Shown here piece after piece: positions 1-6,895 of a stretch of 13,713 bases of DNA. This DNA is from an uncultured bacterium. GTDB taxonomy: Bacteria > Bacillota > Clostridia > Lachnospirales > Lachnospiraceae. How positions within the stretch are numbered: the stretch's first letter is position 1; each line of letters opens with the position of its first letter. The position numbers and the translations under genes are program-made. Location: contig CAJMQQ010000065.1 of NCBI GenBank assembly GCA_905215625.1, positions 1 through 13,713 on the forward strand, written 5' to 3'. The notes beneath the pieces are model-generated. The model was not told where the DNA came from and ran no database searches. It saw only the letters and a program-made list of their open reading frames with translations.

Positions 1-56
1 GAATATCGTTCCTGTGCCTCAAAAATAAATTTACCCCAACTCTTGACAAAGAGCCG

Positions 57-85
57 AAATATAGGGCAGAACCTGCCCTATATTT
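57..85 (-). terminator. Hairpin downstream of the SpoIID-family gene, likely terminator
   Basis: A perfect 13-bp stem (57-69 with 73-85) closed by a 3-nt loop lies 48 bases beyond the stop of the minus-strand gene. The arms end in ATATTT, so each strand has a short U-rich end, but no long U tract follows on either side. It fits an intrinsic terminator, possibly bidirectional, and closes the two-gene operon to its right. I see no gene in positions 1-56. Confidence 0.6.
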
Positions 86-132
86 CTATATGATGCTGCT
101 TTCGATTTATTTTTTCCAGTCTTCCCAATCGC

Positions 133-2409
133 TTAATAAACGGCTTCTCTGATTTCTGCTCCTTCATAAAAGAAACCTAAAATTTCCTGATAATCTTTTC
201 CATCCACAGCCATTTGCTGAGCCCCGTTCTGGCTCATACCTGCGCCGTGTCCATAGCCGCCTCCATAAATATAGAAGGAAAGGGTTCCATCTGCTGCCGT
301 TCTTTTTTCAATTGAAATATAGGCGCTGGGCAGAATCGAAAATCCAGTCTGGGTTTTTCCGTCTTTTTTCGTAATCTCCAGAGAAGGATCTCCCAGGACA
401 CTCCGGATTTGATTTTGTCCCTCCAGAATTTTTTCTCCTGAAGTTCCCTGTATGACAAGACTTTGAACCACTCCTCCCGGCCCCCGCTTCGTCACTTCCA
501 TACCAGTGATGTCTCCAATCTCCGGAATCTTTTTCTGGAGATACTGAGGTGTAATTCTGGTTTCCCACCGATACATGGCATAATTCTGGTCATAAGCCGG
601 GTAATCCCTGTTTTTAATAAACTCCGAAAAAGCGGCATTGCTGGACAAATCCAGACATTCTTTCCTATCCCGCAATTCCCTGGCTTTCAAATATGGCGCA
701 GCTGCTCCGCTGCCTCCCCAGGCGCTTCCGTCTGTTGTGTGACCACAAGAGGTGGAAAAGTAAAATGCTTCAATGGCGCTGCCTTCATAAAACATCATCT
801 GACCGTAGGTTGCATTAACTGCCTCTGTGGTTCTGGCTGACTCTTCTGTATTGTTATATACCTGAAATCCAGTGCTGTCATCTACATGGGCTCCATACCG
901 GCTGTAGCTGTTTCCTAAAATCTGCCGGTATGCATAAGTCCTGGCGCAGACTGCCTGTGCCTTTAATGCCTCTAATTCGTAACTTGCCGGCATCTCGCTG
1001 GAAACTACTTTTTTCAGATAATCTTCCAGATAAAGGTCATTCACTATGGTAAGGCCTTCCGGCTCTTCCCTGATTTCCACGGTTCCGCTGTAAGACGGGG
1101 TTCCCTGGCTTCTGGAAATCGAAGAAATGGAAATCCGTCCCTGCTCTGTTTCCGGAGAAATTGCCGCGCGCCCGTCCTTCAGATATTTACTGCCCGGTTC
1201 CACAGTCAGGCTTTCTCCTGCTTTCAGCTTCTTCTCCTTTTTTCCATATGTAATCACTGCATCTGTGTCACAGGTCAGGGTTACGGAAGGGTGAAAAATC
1301 GATTGAAATCCGGTATCCATTAAAAGTACCCGGATCTTCTTTGCATCAAAATCCCGGATAATCAGCGCAGCGCACAGCTTCCCGTCACTGGTGACAAATT
1401 CCTGGTTGTCATAACCTACCAGAATGTCTGAAAGTTTCCCCTCCCTATACTGACCGTAAACCTTGTGAACACGAAAGCTTTTATCCAGTTCCAGCAGGCC
1501 GTACCCTTCTATTTCAATCCCATTTTCACTGACTGACAAAACCCTGCCGGTAATCTTATCATTCTTCACAGAGATTTTTACCAGTTTTCCCGATTCCAGC
1601 TGCAAATCTACCAGACTGTTCCGAAATTCTTCCAGATTGTCAATTCCTTTTCCGGAAAAGGTCCGGCATACACTTCCCAAATGTACCTGAAAGGTATCGG
1701 TTTTGCTGTCGTCCAGCCATACATTTTCATAAACTACATCTTTTGAAATCAGGCGGCGAACCCCAATCATCTCATTTCCCCGAACCATGATTTCCAGCTG
1801 GCAGTCAATATAAGCGTCCAGCGCCAGCCCTTCAAACCGGAAATTCCCCTCACTGGTATAGGCCATCCAGCTTTCAGATGGTTTGATATTAGACGGAGTT
1901 CCATACAGCAGTACCTCTAAAGTACGAACCCCATCTTCCCCTTCTGATACTCCCAATTCTTTTATCAGTTTATCATACAGAAGCCAGAAATCTTCTTCCG
2001 GATACGGATGGCTCCGGTTCTTTTTCACCAGTCCTACCGCTGCTTCCAAAGGCTTGGAAAACGCGGCTGCCAGATGGCTGACTTCTTCATATGTAATCGG
2101 TTTCTGAGCCGCAGCTGCTGCAGGTTCTGTCAGTTCCTCTGACAAAATTCCCTGGTCATAGAGATAATCCATATACGGCACATACCAGTTGTTCTGTTCT
2201 TTTTGCGCAAAATGAGAAGTGCCCTTTTCTTTCTGATACTGAAGCACCCCCTCTCTGGAGTCCAGCATCAGTGCCACTGCTTTTGCCGCCTTTGCTCTGG
2301 TAAGACCTTCCGCCCTGTGATCCGGCTCTAAAACCACGATAATTGCCATCAGTGCAGCAATAATCGAAAGAATCCACACTACCGGCGTAATGAATGATTT
2401 TTTGTTCAT
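133..2409 (-). CDS. SpoIID/LytB-domain cell-wall protein with membrane anchor and SLH-like N-terminus
   Basis: A 758-residue protein with an uncleaved signal or anchor helix at about residues 8-27. Residues 35-118 resemble S-layer-homology repeats (LTRAKAAKAVALML, then NNWYVPYMDYLYDQGIL). The C-terminal part, roughly 435-756, is a SpoIID/LytB domain: VVSSEMPASYELEALKAQAV with candidate catalytic Glu472, HVDDSTGFQVY near 508-518, FYFSTSCGHT near 549-558, and GGGYGHGAGMSQNGA near 716-730. SpoIID proteins are lytic transglycosylases that cleave glycan strands lacking stem peptides during engulfment. This one is about twice the size of sporulation SpoIID and has no spoIIQ or spoIIID neighbour, so a vegetative or spore-related wall hydrolase is inferred. 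The start ATG overlaps the upstream stop (ATGA); the ribosome site is weak, suggesting translational coupling. Confidence 0.85.
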   Translation of the reverse strand: MNKKSFITPVVWILSIIAALMAIIVVLEPDHRAEGLTRAKAAKAVALMLDSREGVLQYQKEKGTSHFAQKEQNNWYVPYMDYLYDQGILSEELTEPAAAAAQKPITYEEVSHLAAAFSKPLEAAVGLVKKNRSHPYPEEDFWLLYDKLIKELGVSEGEDGVRTLEVLLYGTPSNIKPSESWMAYTSEGNFRFEGLALDAYIDCQLEIMVRGNEMIGVRRLISKDVVYENVWLDDSKTDTFQVHLGSVCRTFSGKGIDNLEEFRNSLVDLQLESGKLVKISVKNDKITGRVLSVSENGIEIEGYGLLELDKSFRVHKVYGQYREGKLSDILVGYDNQEFVTSDGKLCAALIIRDFDAKKIRVLLMDTGFQSIFHPSVTLTCDTDAVITYGKKEKKLKAGESLTVEPGSKYLKDGRAAISPETEQGRISISSISRSQGTPSYSGTVEIREEPEGLTIVNDLYLEDYLKKVVSSEMPASYELEALKAQAVCARTYAYRQILGNSYSRYGAHVDDSTGFQVYNNTEESARTTEAVNATYGQMMFYEGSAIEAFYFSTSCGHTTDGSAWGGSGAAAPYLKARELRDRKECLDLSSNAAFSEFIKNRDYPAYDQNYAMYRWETRITPQYLQKKIPEIGDITGMEVTKRGPGGVVQSLVIQGTSGEKILEGQNQIRSVLGDPSLEITKKDGKTQTGFSILPSAYISIEKRTAADGTLSFYIYGGGYGHGAGMSQNGAQQMAVDGKDYQEILGFFYEGAEIREAVY

Positions 2410-3638
2410 AATTTCTTATAGCTCCCGTCTGTCTCCTCTACATAGTCCAAGTCACTATAATCTTCTGTTGAAACAGACAGCCCCTGTTTTTCCAGTCTGC
2501 TGTTGATGAAATCTCCAATTAAACGGTAAATTACCGCAAAGGTAGGAACTCCGATTATCATTCCTACAAATCCAAACAGACCGCCGAACAGCAAGATGGA
2601 AAATAATACCCAGAAACTGGAAACCCCTGTGGAATCCCCCAAAATCTTCGGTCCTAAAATATTGCCGTCAAACTGCTGCAGCAGCAGAATGAAAATCAGG
2701 AAATACAGGCACTGAATCGGGCTGACCAGCAAAATCAGAAACGCACTGGGGATAGCTCCGATAAACGGGCCAAAAAACGGAATAATGTTGGTAACGCCTA
2801 CAATTACGCTGACTAATAATGTATATGGCATCTTCATAAAACTCAGACATACAAAACACATAATTCCGATAATCAGAGAATCCACAATCTTGCCGATAAT
2901 GAATCTTCCAAATACCTGATGGATAAATCTGGTTTCCTTTACGATCCGGTTGGCCCATTCTACTGAAAAGAGGCCGTAGATAATCTTCTTTGCCAAAGCC
3001 ACAAACTGCTCTTTAATATTCAGAAGGTAAATCATAACAATGATGCCGATCAGCAGATTTTTCAGCCAGACCAGCAGGCTGATTACACCTAAAGAAAGAT
3101 TTCCTAAAATTCCCAAAATCTTATCTAAATTTGGTTCCAATACGCCCTGGGCCCACTCTGACAGGCGGTTTAAGGAATTAATTGCGATTGTCTCTGCTTC
3201 TGGATTATTTTCCAGAACCTGGGATACCCAAATTGACAAATTTCTCATATTTTCCGGAAGAGCAGCAACTGCATTCTGGATGCTTCGAATTACTTCCGGA
3301 ATAACCATGGAAAACAGGCCTACTACAATCACAATCAGCACGACCAGGCTGACGACGGTTCCCAGTCCCTTTGCCAGAGACTTTCCGCTTTTTTCCTTTT
3401 TCAGCCATTTTTTCAATACTGGCTCAGCCGCTGCCACACACCGATTGTAAATAGGCGTTAAAAGATATGCCATGACTGCGCCGTAAATAACCGGAGCCAT
3501 AATATCTGCCAGCATGGAAAATCCGCCTTTTACCGTATCAAATTTTAGTATTATAAAACAAAATGCAATACTGGCTGCAATTACCAGAAACGCAGTGATC
3601 CCCCAGCAGATGTAGTGATAAAATTTTTGTCTGTTCAT
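2406..3638 (-). CDS. AI-2E family transporter (multi-pass membrane protein)
   Basis: A protein of 410 residues when started at the ATG at 3638. I chose that start because AAGGGG (3648-3653) lies 9 bases upstream; an in-frame TTG eight codons earlier has no ribosome site. It has an N-terminal pair of hydrophobic helices, a soluble middle section containing 'SIQNAVAALPENMRNLSIWV', then a dense run of helices with the family's conserved PFFGPFIGAIP, LLLQQFDGNILGPKILGDSTG and GGLFGFVGMIIGVP. The family covers autoinducer-2 exporters, Na+/H+ antiporters and the sporulation protein YtvI, so the substrate cannot be inferred. It is first in a two-gene operon with the SpoIID-family protein, which hints at an envelope or sporulation role. 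Confidence 0.88.
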   Translation of the reverse strand: MNRQKFYHYICWGITAFLVIAASIAFCFIILKFDTVKGGFSMLADIMAPVIYGAVMAYLLTPIYNRCVAAAEPVLKKWLKKEKSGKSLAKGLGTVVSLVVLIVIVVGLFSMVIPEVIRSIQNAVAALPENMRNLSIWVSQVLENNPEAETIAINSLNRLSEWAQGVLEPNLDKILGILGNLSLGVISLLVWLKNLLIGIIVMIYLLNIKEQFVALAKKIIYGLFSVEWANRIVKETRFIHQVFGRFIIGKIVDSLIIGIMCFVCLSFMKMPYTLLVSVIVGVTNIIPFFGPFIGAIPSAFLILLVSPIQCLYFLIFILLLQQFDGNILGPKILGDSTGVSSFWVLFSILLFGGLFGFVGMIIGVPTFAVIYRLIGDFINSRLEKQGLSVSTEDYSDLDYVEETDGSYKKL

Positions 3639-3711
3639 AAATGTTTTCCCCTTAACTTCCAACAGGCATTTTTTGGTCTCTGTTTGGCCTATTTTTTGTA
3701 TATATGCAGAT

Positions 3712-3735
3712 AAAGCAGCGATTGCTCGCTGCTTT
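3712..3735 (-). terminator. Hairpin terminating the 6S-like RNA
   Basis: A perfect 10-bp stem (AAAGCAGCGA, 3712-3721, with 3726-3735) has a 4-nt loop. On the minus strand it follows the closing stem of the RNA by only a few bases, where an intrinsic terminator is expected. The U tract is short (UUUAU), so read-through into the AI-2E gene is possible. The plus-strand side (TTTCTTCTTTT) has a better U tract, but no plus-strand gene ends here. Confidence 0.6.
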
Positions 3736-3740
3736 CTTCT

Positions 3741-3940
3741 TTTGTAACCCCAAAATGCCGGTTCTTACTAATTGACCCCTAGCAAAGCTAGGTGGGCAAC
3801 CTCACTCAAACTTCTGCCATCCACTCAAAAGGAGGCCCGACATCCGTTTGAAAATATTGGAATCCCGATGTCATAGTGTAGGTTCAAATACGTAAGAGTG
3901 TCGAACATTCCAGGTGTTACAAGTTCACATAATTTTTACA
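3741..3940 (-). ncRNA. ssrS: 6S RNA (ssrS), regulator of RNA polymerase
   Basis: About 200 nt, the size of 6S RNA. A minus-strand promoter places the 5' end near 3940. The ends pair in a 16-bp helix with a single bulged A: 3906-3922 with 3742-3757. Inside is an asymmetric internal loop (3898-3905 opposite 3758-3762), then a 6-bp helix (3892-3897 with 3763-3768). The AUGUUCG on the 5' side (3902-3908) and CGGCAU on the 3' side (3755-3760) match, from memory, the equivalent segments of the E. coli 6S closing stem. Interior helices include CCUAGC/GCUAGG (3778-3783 with 3787-3792) and GACAUC/GAUGUC (3839-3844 with 3867-3872). 6S RNA mimics an open promoter and sequesters sigma-A holoenzyme in stationary phase. 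The apical fold is not settled by eye, so another structured RNA remains possible. Confidence 0.75.
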
Positions 3941-3946
3941 TAAGTA

Positions 3947-3975
3947 AGTATACAATAAAAGTATCAGAATTTCAA
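3947..3975 (-). promoter_or_regulatory. Sigma-A promoter of the 6S-like RNA
   Basis: On the minus strand, TTGAAA (3970-3975) and TATACT (3947-3952) are separated by exactly 17 bases. Both hexamers match five of six consensus positions, making this the best promoter in the window. The start point would be near 3939-3941, just outside the closing stem of the RNA. Confidence 0.8.
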
Positions 3976-4020
3976 GATGCATTTTCTCCCAAATATGATA
4001 AAATAGCTGTATCAGAATTT
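3961..4020. repeat. 12-bp direct repeat GTATCAGAATTT, two copies
   Basis: The same 12 bases occur at 3961-3972 and 4009-4020, with starts 48 bp apart. The first copy overlaps the -35 element of the 6S-like promoter. The second ends three bases before the CAGGAGG ribosome site of the thioesterase gene. They could be operator half-sites or a chance or duplication relic. Confidence 0.5.
3971..3999 (+). promoter_or_regulatory. Candidate promoter of the thioesterase gene
   Basis: TATGAT (3994-3999) lies 17 bases after TTCAAG (3971-3976), a poor -35. The predicted start near 4006 would leave a leader of about 30 nt. Its -35 position coincides with that of the divergent 6S-like promoter. Confidence 0.4.
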
Positions 4021-4035
4021 TTTCAGGAGGCCATT

Positions 4036-4425
4036 ATGACATTTGAAGAAGCAAAACTATTTTTTCAAAAGGATCGGTTTGCTACTCAGGCTGCCGGTAT
4101 CGTCTTAACACAACTGGATGAAACGGGAGCTGTCTGCACCATGAAACTGACTGACATCCATCGAAATGCTGCTGGCGCCGTCATGGGAGGAGCCTTGTTT
4201 ACCTTGGCTGATTTCGGCTTTGCCGCAGCCGCCAATTTTTCCTGCATGGGAACCGTTACCCTGAGCAGCCAGATCCAGTTTCTTGCAGGCGCCAAAGGCA
4301 CAGAACTGACCGCCGTAACCCGCCCTATAAAGGAAGGCCGCCATGCCTGCTTTTATGAAACGGTCATAACCGACGAACTGGGCACAAAAATTGCTGTGGT
4401 TACTGCCACGGGATACCGGAAATAA
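4036..4425 (+). CDS. PaaI-type hotdog-fold acyl-CoA thioesterase
   Basis: A 129-residue protein. The start at 4036 is set by CAGGAGG at 4024-4030. The frame is open further upstream to a GTG at 3898, but that stretch covers the 6S-like promoter and has no ribosome site. The core HRNAAGAVMGGALFTLADFG (about residues 36-55) is the hotdog thioesterase signature: the 'GAVMGGA' turn and the Asp that activates water. Length and motifs fit the PaaI/YbgC-like group, which hydrolyses aryl-acetyl-CoA or medium-chain acyl-CoA thioesters in the cytoplasm. Its stop is only 13 bases from the convergent iorB stop. IorAB makes aryl-acetyl-CoA, so the thioesterase could act on its products; that link is inference from proximity. 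Confidence 0.85.
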   Translation: MTFEEAKLFFQKDRFATQAAGIVLTQLDETGAVCTMKLTDIHRNAAGAVMGGALFTLADFGFAAAANFSCMGTVTLSSQIQFLAGAKGTELTAVTRPIKEGRHACFYETVITDELGTKIAVVTATGYRK

Positions 4426-4438
4426 TAGTTTGCATATA

Positions 4439-5026
4439 TCAGACTTCCTTACTGTCCTTTTCCATCTCATATCCCAGCAAAAATGCTTTTTTATTTAATT
4501 CAATGGTTTTTGGCGGAACGGTTTTTTCTATGACATCCAGCCACAGTTCTTTCTCAAAGTCCATGTGCTTTGCAGCCACTCCCAGCACGATTACGTTAAA
4601 TGCCCTGCTGTTTCCCAGTTCCAGGGCCTTTTTTCCCGCTTCTACCGCATACACCGTGTGCTCCTTTTTCAGGGTTTCCAGAATTCCTTCCGGATATTCT
4701 GCTGCACCGGTTACAACGGTAATGGGATCTATCCGCTCATCATTGACTACAATCACGCCTTCCGGCTTTAAAAACTGGATATAGCGGAGTGCTTCCAGAC
4801 GCTCAAATGCAATTAAAACATCTGCCTGCCCCTCTTCTACAATCGGTTCTGCCACTTTCTCGCCGTAACGCACAAAGGTGACTACACTTCCGCCTCTCTG
4901 AGCCATACCGTGAACTTCAGACAGCTTTACGTCATATCCTCCTGCCGTAGCAATTCCGCCTAAAATGCGGCTGGTAAGCAGCGTTCCCTGACCTCCTACG
5001 CCTACAATCATGATATTTTTTGTCAT
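4439..5026 (-). CDS. iorB: Indolepyruvate:ferredoxin oxidoreductase, beta (gamma-domain) subunit
   Basis: A 195-residue protein of the pyruvate ferredoxin/flavodoxin oxidoreductase gamma-domain family. It starts with MTKNIMIVGVGGQGTLLTSR: the GVGGQG loop at residues 9-14 and the following EVHGMAQRGGSV (37-48) are hallmarks of IorB and related 2-oxoacid oxidoreductase subunits. With IorA it converts aryl pyruvates from transaminated Trp, Phe and Tyr, plus CoA and oxidised ferredoxin, to aryl-acetyl-CoA, CO2 and reduced ferredoxin. The start ATG shares its A with the iorA stop (TAATG), and GAGGAGG lies inside the end of iorA, so translation is coupled. Length is normal and no key residue appears missing. 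Confidence 0.92.
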   Translation of the reverse strand: MTKNIMIVGVGGQGTLLTSRILGGIATAGGYDVKLSEVHGMAQRGGSVVTFVRYGEKVAEPIVEEGQADVLIAFERLEALRYIQFLKPEGVIVVNDERIDPITVVTGAAEYPEGILETLKKEHTVYAVEAGKKALELGNSRAFNVIVLGVAAKHMDFEKELWLDVIEKTVPPKTIELNKKAFLLGYEMEKDSKEV

Positions 5027-6771
5027 TACGCTTTTACCTCCTCAATGGCATCGAATTTACACAGCTTCATGCACAAACCGCATCCATTACACATAGACGG
5101 ATTAATTTTTACGGTTCCATCTTCATTTCTTGTAAGAGCCGGACATCCCGGTTTTAAACACTGTCCGCACTTCTTACATTTGTCTGAAACAGCCCGGCAC
5201 TTGCTGGGGAAGGTTACTCCCTTTAACAATACACATGGAGACTTGGTGATAATTACAGAAACTTCATCCCGTTCCACTTCTCTCTTTACTACCTCTGCCA
5301 GTGTATCCGTATCAAAGGCATTTACCTCATAAACGTGTTCGATGCCCAGTGCCTTACATAAATGGTACAGACTGATGGCATACGTGGTTTCACCTTTTAA
5401 GGTTTTTCCGGTTGCGGCATGATCCTGGTGTCCCGTCATGCCAGTGGTGGAGTTATCTAAAATCATCACCGTTCCGGCAGATTTGTTATATACCATGTTC
5501 ATCAGGGAATTGATTCCTGTATGTAAGAACGTAGAATCTCCGATAACAGCCACCCAGTTTTTGATATACTCCCGTCCCTTTGCCTTTTCCATACCATGCA
5601 GAGAAGAGATGCTGGCTCCCATGCAAATTGTCGTATCTACTACATTCAATGGCGGGACTGCCCCCAGGGTATAACAGCCAATATCACCTGCCGCATGGAT
5701 TTTCAGCCGGTTCAATACCGAATATACGCTTCTGTGAGGACATCCCGGGCAAAGAATCGGAGGCCTTGCCGGAACCTCAGCAGGCCGGGCGGCTGCAATC
5801 TCCTGTCCCAGCACCTTTGTACGGATTAAGTTGGCGCTGTACTCGCCCTGACGGGTAAAGAGGTCTTTTCCGGTTACCTCAATGCCCCAGGATTTGATCT
5901 GCTCCTCAAACACTGGTTCCAGTTCTTCAAACACATACAGTTTTTCTACTTTTGATGCAAATTCTTCAATCAGTTTTCTAGGAAGCGGATGCACCATGCC
6001 AAGTTTCAGCACAGAAGCCTCCGGCATGGCTTCCTTTACATATTGATAGGGGATTCCGCTGGTAATAAAGCCAACCGACAAATCACGGTACTCTGCCCGG
6101 TTAATCGCAAATCCGGAAGCATCCTCCGCCATTTTGTCCCTTCTGGCTTCTACTACCAGATGACGTCCCTTGGCATTGCCTGGCATCATAACGTATTTGG
6201 CCGGATTTCTGGTATATGGTTTGTCTTCCGGAACTGCTCTGTCTTCCAGAGTTACCACACCCTGAGAATGGGACAGCCTGGTTGTGCTGCGGACGATAAC
6301 AGGAGTGTCATACTCTTCACTCAGTTCATATGCCAGTTTTACAAAATCCTTTGCTTCCTGGCTGTCCGACGGCTCTAATACCGGCACATTGGCAGCCCGT
6401 CCAATCATTCTGGTATCCTGCTCATTCTGAGAACTGTACATACCAGGATCATCTGCCACAATCAGGACCATGCCTCCCCCTACTCCGGTATAAGCCGCCG
6501 TGTATAAAGGATCCGCCGCTACATTTAATCCCACGTGCTTCATACACGCCAGGGAACGTACTCCGCTGATAGAGGCACCAATGGCTACTTCCGTGGCTAC
6601 CTTCTCATTTGGAGACCATTCTGCATAAACCTCTTCATATCTGGCAAGGTTTTCACTGATTTCTGTACTGGGGGTTCCCGGATAAGCGGCAGAGACTTTT
6701 ACGCCTGCCTCCCACGCACCTCTGGCAAACGCTTCGTTTCCCAGCATAATTTTCTTTTCGCTCAATTTCAT
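5026..6771 (-). CDS. iorA: Indolepyruvate:ferredoxin oxidoreductase, alpha subunit
   Basis: A 581-residue protein, normal for the family. Residues 1-190 form the PFOR domain I-like part (AAYPGTPSTEISE; GGGMVLIVADDPGMYSSQNE). The thiamine-diphosphate half carries CPGCPHRS (341-348), GDIGCYTLG, and GDSTF (411-415) with DNSTTGMTGHQ (439-449), a variant of the GDG...N TPP motif. The C-terminus holds two ferredoxin-like clusters: Cys532/535/538/543, then Cys561/564/567/571. It oxidatively decarboxylates aryl pyruvates and passes electrons through the [4Fe-4S] clusters to ferredoxin, supporting amino-acid fermentation or, in reverse, aromatic amino-acid synthesis from aryl acetates. Start: AGGAGG (6774-6779) sits close to the ATG, only two bases away. 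Operon order is iorA-iorB. Confidence 0.95.
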   Translation of the reverse strand: MKLSEKKIMLGNEAFARGAWEAGVKVSAAYPGTPSTEISENLARYEEVYAEWSPNEKVATEVAIGASISGVRSLACMKHVGLNVAADPLYTAAYTGVGGGMVLIVADDPGMYSSQNEQDTRMIGRAANVPVLEPSDSQEAKDFVKLAYELSEEYDTPVIVRSTTRLSHSQGVVTLEDRAVPEDKPYTRNPAKYVMMPGNAKGRHLVVEARRDKMAEDASGFAINRAEYRDLSVGFITSGIPYQYVKEAMPEASVLKLGMVHPLPRKLIEEFASKVEKLYVFEELEPVFEEQIKSWGIEVTGKDLFTRQGEYSANLIRTKVLGQEIAAARPAEVPARPPILCPGCPHRSVYSVLNRLKIHAAGDIGCYTLGAVPPLNVVDTTICMGASISSLHGMEKAKGREYIKNWVAVIGDSTFLHTGINSLMNMVYNKSAGTVMILDNSTTGMTGHQDHAATGKTLKGETTYAISLYHLCKALGIEHVYEVNAFDTDTLAEVVKREVERDEVSVIITKSPCVLLKGVTFPSKCRAVSDKCKKCGQCLKPGCPALTRNEDGTVKINPSMCNGCGLCMKLCKFDAIEEVKA

Positions 6772-6814
6772 ATCCTCCTTCGCAGGGTTTTCTCAGAATC
6801 CAAAAACTGTTTTC

Positions 6815-6843
6815 ATTATATCACATCAACGCGTTAAACACCA
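6815..6843 (-). promoter_or_regulatory. Candidate extended -10 promoter of iorAB
   Basis: On the minus strand TGATATAAT (6815-6823) is a perfect TATAAT with the TGn extension, about 45 bases before the iorA ATG. The -35 at 17 bases (TGGTGT, 6838-6843) is poor, which an extended -10 tolerates. Confidence 0.6.
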
Positions 6844-6853
6844 GAAGAAAAAG

Positions 6854-6882
6854 AAAAGGCCTGCCTATTTTTCCGACAGGCC
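6854..6882 (-). terminator. Intrinsic terminator of hflK-hflC
   Basis: On the minus strand GGCCTGTC (6875-6882) pairs with GGCAGGCC (6858-6865), 8 bp including one G-U pair. It is followed by TTTTCTTTTTCTTC. It begins 13 bases after the hflC stop and separates that operon from the iorA promoter. Confidence 0.85.
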
Positions 6883-6895
6883 AGTTTTCTTACCT

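Noticed and set aside
3639..3662. TTG start of the AI-2E gene eight codons upstream
   Set aside because: There is no Shine-Dalgarno before it, and its codons contain the AAGGGG site that serves the ATG at 3638.
3771..3930. IS200/IS605 right end or TnpB guide-RNA remnant
   Set aside because: The hairpins at 3778-3792 and 3839-3872 first suggested this. The strong minus-strand promoter, the long end-to-end closing stem and the 6S-like internal loop explain the region better, and no tnpA or tnpB fragment is nearby.
3898..4035. 46-residue N-terminal extension of the thioesterase from a GTG start
   Set aside because: It has no ribosome site and lies over the 6S-like promoter. The ATG at 4036 has CAGGAGG and gives the normal family length.
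4476..4497. Plus-strand terminator for the thioesterase (AGCA-AAAA-TGCT followed by T-rich sequence)
   Set aside because: A 4-bp A/G-C stem is too weak to call, and it lies inside the iorB coding region.
5045..6837. Several plus-strand open frames of 78-129 codons opposite iorA
   Set aside because: They lie antisense to a well-supported gene and their translations show no family features. They arise from the base composition of the coding strand.
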